DNA of 64,000 nucleotides from Succinivibrio dextrinosolvens (GCF_011065405.1 NZ_CP047056.1:1634747-1698746); one strand, 5' to 3'; positions 53,677 through 63,148 are shown, counted from the stretch's first letter. The notes: generated by a model not told the origin, from the sequence alone. Numbers and translations are program-made.

Positions 53677-55332
53677 ATGTATACACTATCAGGAGTATCT
53701 GCCGGAGCAGGAGTTGGAGCAGCTCCATCCCTGACCATATCCAAAACAAAAAATACAAATTCGACTGAAGAAATTTTTGCTTATGACGTTGAAACCGAGG
53801 TTGATCGTTTTAATAAAAAATCATCCCGTTTTTCACAGAAACTGCTTCAAATTGTAAATCCGGCAAAAGACTCAGTAAGAGATCTTATCGGCGCAACTGC
53901 TGGCTTTATAACATCTTCGGACAATAAACTTGAAATACTTGAACTTATCAAAAGAGGCTGCTCTGCTAGCATGGCAGCAAGAACAGTTTTGTTCGAGAAT
54001 CTGGATAACTTTTTTAAAAAAGAAAATGATCTGAAAACAGATAAATCAGAAATACAGTCTCTGCTGAATGAATTTATTCATACTCTTGAACATTCCAAAG
54101 CTGATGAAATTGAACTCCCAGAATTAAAAGAGGATGTGGTTCTTATTGCAAGAACAATTTCCCCTGCTCAGCTACTTTCACTGGATACTAAATTTGTAAA
54201 GGGAGTGGTTTTGGAGGAAGGAAGAGACTCAAGTCATCTTGGAGTAGTTCTCAGAGAGCTGAATATTCCTGCTGTTTTTGGTGTTTTTGATGCAACCAAC
54301 ATCAAATCAGGAACATACGTGATTGTAGACAGCAACGCTGCTGTTGTAATCGTTGAGCCTCCAGAGGATATGACTCAGGGAATCCTGCGAAGACAGGAAT
54401 CCCAGCTGTTTCAGATTAATGACGAATCCCTTCTGAATATAACACTTGGAGCCGCAGTTGGCGCAATAAGCCAGAATGATGATGTGGAAAAAATAACCGC
54501 ACACGGACTTGGGCTTCTGCGGTCAGAATTTCTATTCCTAAGCTCCATGACAGAACCAACCGAAGAGGAGATGACACAGAGATTCAATCTGATTTTTTCA
54601 AAAGTAAAAAAGAATGCCCCTCTAACCTCAAGAACCTTTGATTTTGCCGATGATAAAAAACCTTTATTCACTGTAATTACAGATGACGAAGGTCCTTTAA
54701 AGGGCTATGGAGCTTGCGTAGGGACTGCTCTTTTAAAAAAAGAAATCAGAGCCATGCTAAGAGCTTCTGTTGGACAGGAGATTACTATTGTTTTTCCTCT
54801 AATCACAAAAATCAGCGAAAAGGACTATCTATTTAAACTGGCAAATGACTGTCAGGCTGAACTTGAGGCTCAAAAAATCCATCATGGAAAAATGTTAATC
54901 TCTTTCATGGTGGAAACACCTGCGGCTGTATTGCTAGCACCAGCCTTTGCAACAAACAGTGCAATGATGCTTTTGGGAACAAGCTCTCTTGCAGAATATG
55001 CCTCTGCGCCATGCCCTGCAGATTCAGCCTTTACCCCTGTTTTAGCAAAAATGATTGCCATGGCAGCAAAGGCTGCACACGAAGCGGGTGTTACTCTTGG
55101 AGTTGCAGGCAGATTCGCTTCAAGAACTGAGCTTTTACCTTTCTTTTACAAAATGGGGGTATCTTATCTTGTAACAGGTACTTATAATATTCAGAAAGTT
55201 AAAGGTGTAGTTGAAAGGCTGAATCTTGAGCATGACATTCAGCCTTGCTTTGACATTGAACTATACAATAAGATTATAACCTGTTACACAGGCTCAGAGT
55301 TAAGTGAAATTCTGAATTCCTTCTCCTGTTAG
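53677..55332 (+). CDS. Enzyme I homologue of the PEP phosphotransferase system, catalytically degenerate
   Basis: A 551-residue homologue of PtsI (about 575), colinear throughout. The phospho-histidine region survives (RDSSHLGVVLRELNIPAVFG, His about 187), as do R in GLGLLRSEFLF, R in RTFDFADDK and E in MVETPAAV. However, the usual G-W/L-R-A-I-R becomes GYGACV, the Mg-binding G-T-N-D-L-T-Q becomes GTSSLAE (Asn-Asp to Ser-Ser, about 436-437), and the catalytic cysteine of C-G-E-x-A-G-D becomes A (VAGRFAS, about 477). PEP-dependent self-phosphorylation is therefore unlikely. It follows cysZ by 2 bp and precedes the EIIA homologue. No ptsH lies nearby. A separate, active Enzyme I might exist elsewhere. 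Confidence 0.9.
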   Translation: MYTLSGVSAGAGVGAAPSLTISKTKNTNSTEEIFAYDVETEVDRFNKKSSRFSQKLLQIVNPAKDSVRDLIGATAGFITSSDNKLEILELIKRGCSASMAARTVLFENLDNFFKKENDLKTDKSEIQSLLNEFIHTLEHSKADEIELPELKEDVVLIARTISPAQLLSLDTKFVKGVVLEEGRDSSHLGVVLRELNIPAVFGVFDATNIKSGTYVIVDSNAAVVIVEPPEDMTQGILRRQESQLFQINDESLLNITLGAAVGAISQNDDVEKITAHGLGLLRSEFLFLSSMTEPTEEEMTQRFNLIFSKVKKNAPLTSRTFDFADDKKPLFTVITDDEGPLKGYGACVGTALLKKEIRAMLRASVGQEITIVFPLITKISEKDYLFKLANDCQAELEAQKIHHGKMLISFMVETPAAVLLAPAFATNSAMMLLGTSSLAEYASAPCPADSAFTPVLAKMIAMAAKAAHEAGVTLGVAGRFASRTELLPFFYKMGVSYLVTGTYNIQKVKGVVERLNLEHDIQPCFDIELYNKIITCYTGSELSEILNSFSC

Positions 55333-55423
55333 GAGAGGCATGTGCTCTCTTTAGATTGAAAGCAGATCTTGTTAGAATACGTTTTCAGCCAAATGCAGCA
55401 ATCTGATTCATATAGGATTATAT

Positions 55424-55990
55424 ATGGGACTCTTTTCATTCTTTTCTAAAAACGACGATGCCATCGATGAAGCAAAAAACGAAGCAGATTTAGAGCTGCT
55501 TGCTCCGGTTTCAGGAAATCTTGTTCCTCTTGGTGAAGTGCCAGATCTAGTTATATCAGAAAAACTGATTGGAGATGGAGTTGCCATAATTCCAGATGAT
55601 TCTCATATACTTGCACCTTGCTCAGGTATAGTCTCACGTCTGGTAGCATCCAACAATGCATTTGCAATCAGAACCGACAGCGGAATTGAAGTTTACGTCA
55701 CTTTTGGAATCGGAACCTCTAATTTTACGGGAGAGGGGTTAAGCTCTAATGTTGGTATTGGAGACAGAGTAGAGACAGGAACCCCAATTATCAACATTGA
55801 TATCAATCATGTATCAGAACAGCTAGAATCCACCATTACCTCAATGATTGTGGTTAATTCATCTGCCTCAATCGCCAGAGTGATCAGCGCCTCAGGAAAG
55901 GTTGTGGCAGGACAGACCCCATGCACCTGGGTTATTCTTGAGGATGACAATGCACAAAAAAAAGATGAAGAGAACTCTCAACATCCTTAA
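55424..55990 (+). CDS. EIIA-Glc (Crr) homologue lacking both active-site histidines
   Basis: A 188-residue homologue of the soluble EIIA-Glc protein, matching from MGLFSFFSK to GQTPCTWVI with family motifs LLAPVSGNLVPLGEVPD, GDGVAIIPD and DSGIEV. The two histidines of the phosphotransfer site are replaced: N-H-A-F is NNAF (Asn 78 for His 75) and V-H-F-G-I-D is VTFGIG (Thr 93 for His 90; Gly 97 for Asp 94). It cannot carry phosphate there, but the binding surface used to control permeases and adenylate cyclase may persist. A charged 20-residue C-terminal tail is extra. It lies 91 bp after the Enzyme I homologue. Confidence 0.92.
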   Translation: MGLFSFFSKNDDAIDEAKNEADLELLAPVSGNLVPLGEVPDLVISEKLIGDGVAIIPDDSHILAPCSGIVSRLVASNNAFAIRTDSGIEVYVTFGIGTSNFTGEGLSSNVGIGDRVETGTPIINIDINHVSEQLESTITSMIVVNSSASIARVISASGKVVAGQTPCTWVILEDDNAQKKDEENSQHP

Positions 55991-56002
55991 TCACAAACAG
56001 AG

Positions 56003-56036
56003 ATCTGCATCCGAACTTTTCAAGATGCAGATTTCA
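56003..56036 (+). terminator. Hairpin after the EIIA homologue
   Basis: A 9-bp stem ATCTGCATC / GATGCAGAT (56003-56011 and 56024-56032), 13 bp past the stop, with a weak T-rich flank. It probably ends the cysZ-ptsI-crr-like transcript. Confidence 0.5.
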
Positions 56037-56061
56037 GGTCAATTATCACGCAATTACATTT

Positions 56062-56703
56062 TTATACATTACTTAGGGTAGCTGACTCTGACATTTCATC
56101 AGCTCCACTTACAGTAGTATCATTCTGAGAAACTGACTCGTTCTGAACAGGCTCAGGTCTTCTTCCATGGGGAGCTGTTGGCCCCTCATCATCTGACTCC
56201 GTCTGAACTTCTGCTCTAGGCTGAGTATTTATTGATGAAGAGGCTGATGAAGCTTCATCAGCTACTACAGGAGCAGATTCGCTATCCTCAGACAGGGTTG
56301 AGCTTTCATCCTGAACTGCTGTCTTTGGTTTATACCTGTCAGCAATTTCCTGATCGATCTTTGCCTGATTCTGCTCGCGCTGCTTCTTCAAAGTCATGTA
56401 ATCGTAGGTATAGGATACATCTGATGTTTTCTTATCAGTTTTTTTTGCATCCTGAGTACCAGACTCATTGAATTTCTTCAAAGCCTCAATTGCATCTTTG
56501 CTAATCTCAACATCTTCAGAACCAGTAGCTTTCTTAAGTTTCTCTTCAAAAGCCTTCTTAAACCTAGTCTCTGTACTTACAGAAGCACTGGCTTCAGTTA
56601 AGATCTGAACATAGTTCTTAGAATCTGTATTCTGAGTTCCAGAAGAAGAAAAGCTGGAAATAGCATTCTGAATGCTGGTAAGTGCACTTGCATCTATACT
56701 CAT
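56062..56703 (-). CDS. Low-complexity Ser/Glu/Thr-rich protein of unknown function
   Basis: A 213-residue acidic protein without signal peptide or membrane segment. A more ordered N-terminal half (SIDASALTSIQNAISSF; RFKKAFEEKLKKATG; ISKDAIEALKKFNESG) is followed by a coiled-coil-like stretch (MTLKKQREQNQAKIDQEIADRYK, in part). The rest is a disordered Ser/Glu/Asp/Ala tail. I do not recognise a family. A good GGAGG-like box lies before the start (AGGAGG complement at about 56708-56713). It is monocistronic between crr and pntB. Confidence 0.6.
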   Translation of the reverse strand: MSIDASALTSIQNAISSFSSSGTQNTDSKNYVQILTEASASVSTETRFKKAFEEKLKKATGSEDVEISKDAIEALKKFNESGTQDAKKTDKKTSDVSYTYDYMTLKKQREQNQAKIDQEIADRYKPKTAVQDESSTLSEDSESAPVVADEASSASSSINTQPRAEVQTESDDEGPTAPHGRRPEPVQNESVSQNDTTVSGADEMSESATLSNV

Positions 56704-56786
56704 ACTTTCCTCCTAAAAATTAGTTTAAATTTAACCTCTACACATGTTATCGGAATTCCTGCAGGTGAACTTTAGAAAAAAATAAA

Positions 56787-56822
56787 AAAAAACCTCTAAT
56801 TTTAATAACTAGAGGTTTTTTA
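56787..56822 (-). terminator. Terminator after pntB
   Basis: The stem AACCTCTA / TAGAGGTT (56791-56798 and 56810-56817), extended by A/T pairs, has T tracts on both strands. It lies about 20 bp beyond the pntB stop and may work in both directions. Confidence 0.9.
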
Positions 56823-56840
56823 TAAAGATTTTGTTAATAA

Positions 56841-58364
56841 TTAAATGTTAGCAACAATCTCTTCAACTGTCTTCTTAGCATCGCCAAAGCACATTGCTGA
56901 GTTTTCCTTGAAGAACAGCGGGTTCTGAACACCGGCGTAACCAGTATTCATTGAACGCTTAAATATAACTACATTGCGAGCCTTCCAAACCTCAAGAACA
57001 GGCATACCTGCGATTGGACTGGTTGGATCTTCAGCAGCTGCTGGATTTACAGTATCGTTAGCACCGATAACCAGTACAGTATCAGTATTCTCGAAATCAT
57101 CATTGATTTCATCCATCTCGAATACAATATCATATGGAACCTTTGCCTCTGCTAACAGAACGTTCATGTGACCAGGCAGACGACCTGCTACAGGGTGAAT
57201 TGCAAAGCGAACATCAACACCGCGAGCCTTTAATTTCTCAGTTAGAGATGCTACTGCATTCTGAGCCTGAGCTACAGCCATACCATAACCAGGAGCAATG
57301 ATTACAGAGCTTGAATTCTTGCAAAGCTCAGCAACATCTGCAGGCTTAAGCTCACGATACTCGCCCATCTGCTCGTCATCCTTGCTTACAACAACTTCGT
57401 TACCGAAGCCACCTGCAATAACAGAGATGAATGAACGATTCATTGCCTTACACATGATGTAGGACAGAATAGCACCAGATGAACCTACCAGAGCACCTGT
57501 AACAATCAGAAGATCATTTGACAGCATGAAGCCTGATGCAGCTGCAGCCCACCCAGAGTATGAGTTCAGCATTGAGATAACAACAGGCATATCAGCACCA
57601 CCGATTGCAGCAACCAGATGAACACCAAATACTAGAGCAATGATGGTCATTGCCAGTAGAGGTAAAACTGGAGCATACAGAGTAGAAACTTCAGCTCCGG
57701 CTACGAACCAGATTAACAGAAGGAATGATACAACCAGAGCACCTAGGTTCATAGCATTGCCAAAAGGTAAGGTTAAAGGAGCTGATTTAAAGATTCTCAG
57801 CTGATAAGTACCATTTAACTTACCATAAGCAACGATGGAACCGGTAAAGGTTACAGCACCGATAAAAATACCTAAGAAGATTTCAACCAGCTCAGTATTG
57901 AACATTGCCACTGTCATCTGTGGGTGAGCTAAAGCTGATACAGCCTGCTCCTTACACTGAGCAACCTTCTCTAAAACTTCCTGTGTTGAGCCTTCAAAAG
58001 GAACTGCGCAGCTTGCAACAGTAGCAGGATCAGCACCTAACTTGATAAAGCTGTTAAAGCCTACAAGAACAGCAGCTAAACCTACGAAACTGTGCAGACA
58101 GGCGATCAGCTCTGGCATCTGAGTCATCTGAACTTTCTTAGCGACATACAGACCGATAGCAGCACCGATCAGCATTGCAACGATAATTGCTGCAAACCCA
58201 AATGGACTTACGGTGGTAAAGGTTGCAATAAGAGCAATGGTCATACCAACCATACCAGACAAACAGCCCATTTTTGCAGTTTCCTGCTTTGATAGACCTG
58301 CAAGCGCTGTAATGAACAGTAGCGCTGCAAGAATGTAGGCCATATGAGTTAAACCTAACAACAT
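56841..58364 (-). CDS. pntB: NAD(P) transhydrogenase subunit beta
   Basis: A 507-residue inner-membrane protein, usual length about 460-465 with a longer loop here. An N-terminal block of about nine membrane helices is followed by the NADP-binding domain: [48 protein letters not shown] and [17 protein letters not shown]. With PntA it uses the proton gradient to make NADPH from NADH. The extra region is about residues 105-155 ([20 protein letters not shown], with two cysteines). It is 21 bp after pntA. Confidence 0.97.
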   Translation of the reverse strand: MLLGLTHMAYILAALLFITALAGLSKQETAKMGCLSGMVGMTIALIATFTTVSPFGFAAIIVAMLIGAAIGLYVAKKVQMTQMPELIACLHSFVGLAAVLVGFNSFIKLGADPATVASCAVPFEGSTQEVLEKVAQCKEQAVSALAHPQMTVAMFNTELVEIFLGIFIGAVTFTGSIVAYGKLNGTYQLRIFKSAPLTLPFGNAMNLGALVVSFLLLIWFVAGAEVSTLYAPVLPLLAMTIIALVFGVHLVAAIGGADMPVVISMLNSYSGWAAAASGFMLSNDLLIVTGALVGSSGAILSYIMCKAMNRSFISVIAGGFGNEVVVSKDDEQMGEYRELKPADVAELCKNSSSVIIAPGYGMAVAQAQNAVASLTEKLKARGVDVRFAIHPVAGRLPGHMNVLLAEAKVPYDIVFEMDEINDDFENTDTVLVIGANDTVNPAAAEDPTSPIAGMPVLEVWKARNVVIFKRSMNTGYAGVQNPLFFKENSAMCFGDAKKTVEEIVANI

Positions 58365-58385
58365 ACTAAATTATCTCCTTACCTA

Positions 58386-59921
58386 CTATTGCTGTTTTCT
58401 GAACATTGCCAGCATACGACGTGTTACTGCGAAGCCACCGAAAATATTGATGGACACAATTAACACACCAATGAAGGCAAATATGCCGATTAGAATTGAG
58501 CTGTTGCTGATCTGGACCATGGCACCAACAACCACAATACCAGAAATAGCATTAGTTACAGACATCAGAGGTGTATGTAGAGAATGAGAAACATTCCATA
58601 CAACGTAGTAACCAACCACAACAGCAAGTACGAATACAGTGAAGTGAGGCAGGAACTCTGATGGAGCGTATGCGCCCATTAACATAAACAGCACAACCAT
58701 GCCAACCAGACAGCCGATCTTCAGAGCTGTGTTTGGTTTCTTTGGCTCTACCTTAGGAGCCTCAGCGGCCTTTGTTGCCTGAGGAGCAGCAGAAACACTG
58801 ATCTTTGGAGGTGGGAATGTAACTTCTCCATCCTTGGAAACAGTCATGTTGCGTAGAACAACATCTTCAAAATCTACATCAATCAGACCGTCCTTGTTCT
58901 TGCATAGAAGTTTTGCCAGATTAACAAGGTTGGTTGAATATAGCTGAGATGACTGAGCAGGCAGACGGGCAGCAAGATCAGTGTAACCAATCATCTTGAC
59001 GCCGTTTGGAGTAGTAATAACCTTGCCGGCTTCAGTGCCTTCGCAGTTACCGCCAGTTGCAGCAGCCAGATCAACAATTACTGAACCAGGCTTCATTGTG
59101 GCAATCATTTCCTTGCTGATTAGACGAGGAGCCGGCTTGCCTGGAATCGCAGCGGTAGTGATAATGATATCCACTTCCTTACACTGCTTTGCGAATAATT
59201 CCATCTCAGCTTTGATGAACTCATCAGACATTACCTTTGCGTAACCGTCACTTGAGCCACCGTCTTCATTCTTGAAATCGAGCTTTAAGAACTCACCGCC
59301 CATTGACTTAATCTGGTCAGCAACTTCAAGACGGGTATCAAATGCACGAACAATAGCACCTAATGAGTGAGCAGTACCAATTGCAGCAAGACCTGCTACA
59401 CCAGCACCAATAACCATCACTTTTGCAGGAGGAACCTTACCAGCAGCTGTAACCTGACCGGTAAAGAATCTGCCGAAAGCATGAGCAGCTTCAATAACTG
59501 CACGATAACCAGAAATGTTTGCAGTTGATGATAAAGCATCCAGAGACTGGGCACGTGAAATACGTGGAACCATATCCATTGCTAAAACGGTTACCTTTTT
59601 AGCATTGAGCTTATCAACCAGCTCCTTATTCTGAGCAGGACGTATAAAGCTTACTAAAGTCTGACCTTCATGCAACAGATCAATTTCAGCATCGGTTGGA
59701 GCATTGAGCTTGAAAATAATATCAGCACCCCAGACCTGCTTTTTATTGACAACCTTTGCACCTGCCTGTTCATAGGCAGCATCGTCAAAACTTGAAAGCG
59801 CACCAGCTTCGCTTTGAACTGTGACTTCAAAGCCTAATTTTTTAAGTTTTACAACAGTGTCAGGAGTTGCAGCAACTCGAGTTTCACCGCTTAAACTTTC
59901 TTTAGGAATACCTATAAGCAT
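58386..59921 (-). CDS. pntA: NAD(P) transhydrogenase subunit alpha
   Basis: The protein is 511 residues from the ATG at 59921, chosen because AGGG lies 7 bases upstream and MLIGIPKES matches the family start; a GTG nine codons earlier is open. The NAD-binding domain has [52 protein letters not shown] and [14 protein letters not shown]. Four C-terminal membrane helices complete it. Length equals E. coli PntA (510). Confidence 0.97.
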   Translation of the reverse strand: MLIGIPKESLSGETRVAATPDTVVKLKKLGFEVTVQSEAGALSSFDDAAYEQAGAKVVNKKQVWGADIIFKLNAPTDAEIDLLHEGQTLVSFIRPAQNKELVDKLNAKKVTVLAMDMVPRISRAQSLDALSSTANISGYRAVIEAAHAFGRFFTGQVTAAGKVPPAKVMVIGAGVAGLAAIGTAHSLGAIVRAFDTRLEVADQIKSMGGEFLKLDFKNEDGGSSDGYAKVMSDEFIKAEMELFAKQCKEVDIIITTAAIPGKPAPRLISKEMIATMKPGSVIVDLAAATGGNCEGTEAGKVITTPNGVKMIGYTDLAARLPAQSSQLYSTNLVNLAKLLCKNKDGLIDVDFEDVVLRNMTVSKDGEVTFPPPKISVSAAPQATKAAEAPKVEPKKPNTALKIGCLVGMVVLFMLMGAYAPSEFLPHFTVFVLAVVVGYYVVWNVSHSLHTPLMSVTNAISGIVVVGAMVQISNSSILIGIFAFIGVLIVSINIFGGFAVTRRMLAMFRKQQ

Positions 59922-60295
59922 CGCATTTCCCTGTTTGATTAAAGACACTTTCGTGACAACATTGTATTTTTAAAAGAAGACGATTAGTCCTACTTCCTTA
60001 TGTATTATAGGTTCTATACCCTTCCTACAAAATGTAGCTTTCTTCAAAAATGTTTTTTATTCGCTAATAATCTCCCTTGCTACTCATTAAAAGCTTAAAT
60101 TTCAATTAGTTAAGAAATCTTAAAATAATTTCTGTAGAAAAAACAATTGCTTCCATTTAGTGCATAACATTTTGTATTATCGCGTTTTTTTTATAAACTA
60201 TAAAAAAACAGACAGAATAATCTATTTAACACTAAAGATAGAACATCACTAAATACTTTTAGCAAAATAAGCTGAAGAAATAAACATGAACAATG
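59922..60295. other. AT-rich intergenic region upstream of pntA
   Basis: About 370 bp between the pntA start and the rimI stop. I see no open frame worth reporting, no structured RNA and no clear operator; it should contain the pntAB promoter. Confidence 0.4.
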
Positions 60296-60796
60296 TTAAA
60301 GTGAGAGCGTCTTATCAACATTTTCTTTAATATCACACAGATGCATGGTATAGGCATCTTCTGCAGGAGAATTTCCGACAGGATTGTAATAGGCGGGACG
60401 GGTTCCAACGATCTTGAAACCGAATTTCTTATACAGATTCTGAGCAACAATATTGCTTACCCTTACTTCAAGAAAACACTCCTGAACCTGATTGTTAAGA
60501 GCTACCATAAGGGTATCCCTTAAAAGAAGGCTTCCCAGTTTCTTTCCCTGGAAATCAGGATCAACCCCTATAGTAAGGAGATCTGTGGTAAATTTTGTGT
60601 TGTAAATGACAGAAAAACCGATTAAAGACTGTGAATTAAAAAGGCCAATGATTAAATAACTGTCATCAAAGCACTCGATTAGCGACTGGGCATTCCAAGC
60701 ATTTTTCTGAGTACGAAACTCGATTTTTTCCATACTCTTGACCAAAGAAAGATCCTCTCTGGTCAGAATTCTTGTGTAAAAAGGATTATTTGCCAT
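60296..60796 (-). CDS. rimI: Ribosomal-protein-S18-alanine N-acetyltransferase RimI
   Basis: A 166-residue GNAT enzyme. It has the acetyl-CoA loop in TIGVDPDFQGKKLGSLLLRD (Q/R-x-x-G-x-G/A type), the following FLEVRVSNIVAQNLYKKFGF and GTRPAYYNP, all RimI-specific. It acetylates the N-terminal alanine of ribosomal protein S18. It overlaps the upstream frame by 11 bp, matching the holD-rimI operon of enteric bacteria. Confidence 0.93.
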   Translation of the reverse strand: MANNPFYTRILTREDLSLVKSMEKIEFRTQKNAWNAQSLIECFDDSYLIIGLFNSQSLIGFSVIYNTKFTTDLLTIGVDPDFQGKKLGSLLLRDTLMVALNNQVQECFLEVRVSNIVAQNLYKKFGFKIVGTRPAYYNPVGNSPAEDAYTMHLCDIKENVDKTLSL

Positions 60797-61490
60797 TCAG
60801 TCGCGCTCCGAACTCTTTTAAAAGAGCTTCCCAGATATAGCGTTTTCCTCTCTGTAAAACGAGAACTGTACCAGCATCGATAAGTCTTGATGCATCAGCA
60901 AGAATAATGTCAGATGGAAGATAACGAACTTCATCGTTATACTCTTTTACATCAAGACCTTTTTTCTTAAGGAAATCCACCAGAGAGTTAATGTAATCGA
61001 CAGATGACTGCATATCCACAAATACATCTGCCCTTTTGGGTCTAAGTCTGTAAGGTAACGACTGCCATCTTGCACTAAAATTCTGTATTTTTGAAGATGT
61101 ATTAACTGCCCCCCCTTCGACTATCGGATTTGTATTTGCTGGATTAACTAAATGAGGATTGATACTGTCAGGATATGTCTGTTCAACACGATCCTCACAA
61201 GTCTCAGAAGAAACATCCTTATCAGTACAAGCAGCAGATACTTCAGTTACAACTTCAGAATCTGGAGTATTCTGAGCATTTGAAGCGGGCGCATTTAACA
61301 TCTCTGAAGTCTGATTCAGACCTTCAGAATAGTTTTGCTTCTGAAAGGGAACTTCAGATAGAGACTCAGACTTTACAGAAACACTCACTTCTGAAGCATT
61401 ACTTTCTTCAAAAGAAGCTTGAGCAGGACCATACGGTAAAACGGTTCCCTCTTTTAGTTTCCATATAATCCGAGTACTTTTTAATATCAT
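60786..61490 (-). CDS. Probable DNA polymerase III psi subunit (HolD-like) with a long disordered linker
   Basis: A 234-residue frame overlapping rimI. The N-terminus STRIIWKLKEGTVLPYG resembles the short W-containing peptide of HolD that contacts the clamp loader. Residues about 22-125 are Ser/Glu/Asn/Thr-rich and probably disordered. The C-terminal part (RADVFVDMQSSVDYINSLVDFL, YLPSDIILADASR, RGKRYIWEALLKEF) follows the HolD layout of strand, helix and terminal W-helix. HolD is about 137 residues in E. coli, so the linker is extra. The call rests on weak similarity and on synteny with rimI. Confidence 0.6.
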   Translation of the reverse strand: MILKSTRIIWKLKEGTVLPYGPAQASFEESNASEVSVSVKSESLSEVPFQKQNYSEGLNQTSEMLNAPASNAQNTPDSEVVTEVSAACTDKDVSSETCEDRVEQTYPDSINPHLVNPANTNPIVEGGAVNTSSKIQNFSARWQSLPYRLRPKRADVFVDMQSSVDYINSLVDFLKKKGLDVKEYNDEVRYLPSDIILADASRLIDAGTVLVLQRGKRYIWEALLKEFGARLNGK

Positions 61491-61669
61491 AGTCTTTAAA
61501 TAGAGATGTGCCGCTGTTAAGTTCAGAGCGAAAAGTTATCCTGCAATGTTGTTCAAATACATAAAATTAAGCTTAGTAAATTATACCGAAATGATAGGAA
61601 AACATTAACAAACAACGCTATTCTGAATAACAAAATATTTCTTTTGGAAAATGCGATTATTAAGAAGAG

Positions 61670-61745
61670 TGGCAGGGGCAGTAAGACTCGAACTCACAAC
61701 CGTCGGTTTTGGAGACCGCTGTTCTACCATTAGAACTATGCCCCT
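61670..61745 (-). tRNA. tRNA-Trp (anticodon CCA)
   Basis: A 76-nt cloverleaf lies on the reverse strand: acceptor AGGGGCA / TGCCCCT, anticodon loop CTCCAAA, T-loop TTCGAGT and an encoded CCA at 61670-61672. It stands alone. Confidence 0.97.
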
Positions 61746-61944
61746 GTAGATTTTGCCGTAGTATTATCTTTAAAACCAATGTATTTGTAAAGAGTTATTT
61801 GTAAAATTGTTCATATAATTAAACACCACTTATATCATAAATAATATGAAGAAATATTTACAAACAACTCTATCTATATGTTTTTACAGGTTTTAGCTAA
61901 ACATTTACTAAATTTCAAACCTTTTTTGAAATGTGTTTTTTACA
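61746..61944. other. Intergenic region without recognised features
   Basis: About 200 bp of AT-rich DNA between the His-rich gene and tRNA-Trp; it presumably holds the tRNA promoter. I see no frame or hairpin of note. Confidence 0.4.
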
Positions 61945-62202
61945 TTAGTCATCCCAATGATGGTGATGATGGTGGTGATGGTGATGATGAGGACGAGGTA
62001 GCTCATGATAAAAATGATGATGCTCCACTACATGCTCATGTGGACGATGATGTCTAGGATAGAATGGGTAACCACTGCTATAAGAGAGATTGCTTCCATC
62101 CTTACTGTAAAAGAATCCAAAACTATCTCCTGCATACGAAACATTTGCAGATGATAAGCCTAATAATAAAGCAGAAACAGTCAGGATTTTACATAATTTC
62201 AT
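61945..62202 (-). CDS. Small exported histidine-rich protein
   Basis: An 85-residue protein with a clear signal peptide (MKLCKILTVSALLLGLSSA, cleavage likely after VSYA). The mature part is about 60 residues and contains 19 histidines, ending in 11 consecutive His and WDD. Histidine-rich exported proteins typically bind Ni, Zn, Cu or Co; the metal here is unknown. The tract is coded by mixed CAT/CAC codons, which limits slippage. It is divergent from a TetR-type regulator. Confidence 0.8.
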   Translation of the reverse strand: MKLCKILTVSALLLGLSSANVSYAGDSFGFFYSKDGSNLSYSSGYPFYPRHHRPHEHVVEHHHFYHELPRPHHHHHHHHHHHWDD

Positions 62203-62368
62203 ACAAAACAGCTCCTAATTAAACAAGTTTGTCTTGCTGAGTCAAAGAGTATCGGAGCTCGCTTAGTAATGACTTAGAAATAATGGATTTAAAACAAGCA
62301 GATATTTTAAATATGACTAATTGTATAATATGTAAAAACTAAGTATATTGTCCCTAACGAGGATGAAT

Positions 62369-63004
62369 ATGGAAGAACAGAAACAAAGAGTAAGAAGAAA
62401 AGAATCTCGAGCAGATGAGATCTTAGCATGCGCCGACAAGCTTTTTCTTGAAAACGGTTTTGAGGAAACAACTTTTTCAGATATTGCCAAAGAGGGAAAG
62501 ATGGCGAGATCAACCATCTATCTTTATTTTAAGGACAAAAATGAAATCCTTAAGGCAATTCTACACAGAAGTTTTGTCTCTCATATGCCGATCATTCAGC
62601 ACGAAAGTCTGTATGAAAGCAAAACTGTTGGAGAACTTTTCAACAATGCGGTTATAGGAATTGAAAAGTTCTTTGATGAACCTCGTTTTATCCATCGTTA
62701 TCAGATGCTTTTCAATCTGGCAATAAAACATCCGTATATTGCAAAGATGATGAACGAGGAATCAATTCTTCCAACCAAAAACCTATGGAATCAGCACTGT
62801 GCCAGACTGAATGTAAGCCAGAAAATGACAGATTACTTCTTTTCGTCCCTGTACAGTATTTTCCTTATGGCCTGCCTGTCCGGAAATATTTTTGGTGAAG
62901 AAAATCCTTTACTCGAATTTAAAGATTTTTCAAAAATATACAGAGAGGGAATTCTGCAGTTGGAGGTTCTTCAGAAAAACAAATGCAACAAAAAAGGTGA
63001 ATAG
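62369..63004 (+). CDS. TetR-family transcriptional regulator
   Basis: A 211-residue regulator with a TetR N-terminal helix-turn-helix: DEILACADKLFLENGFEETTFSDIAKEG (part), MARSTIYLYFKDKNEILKAIL. The C-terminal ligand domain is not recognised. The ATG at 62369 is chosen because GAGG lies 6 bases before it; a TTG seven codons earlier is open. A TATAAT box at 62323-62328 may be the -10 element. It is divergent from the His-rich gene, with about 165 bp between the start codons, so control of that gene is plausible but not shown. Confidence 0.9.
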   Translation: MEEQKQRVRRKESRADEILACADKLFLENGFEETTFSDIAKEGKMARSTIYLYFKDKNEILKAILHRSFVSHMPIIQHESLYESKTVGELFNNAVIGIEKFFDEPRFIHRYQMLFNLAIKHPYIAKMMNEESILPTKNLWNQHCARLNVSQKMTDYFFSSLYSIFLMACLSGNIFGEENPLLEFKDFSKIYREGILQLEVLQKNKCNKKGE

Positions 63005-63148
63005 TAAAAATTACACCAAGCATTGTCAGCACATTTTTGGTGCAGATTAAATTTAGATGAATCCAGAGTAAAAAGCGATTTATCAGGCGGTTAAGCATCC
63101 TTAGGATTTAAATTTCCGCTTTCGCACAAAAATAATTATCTTCTAGAG

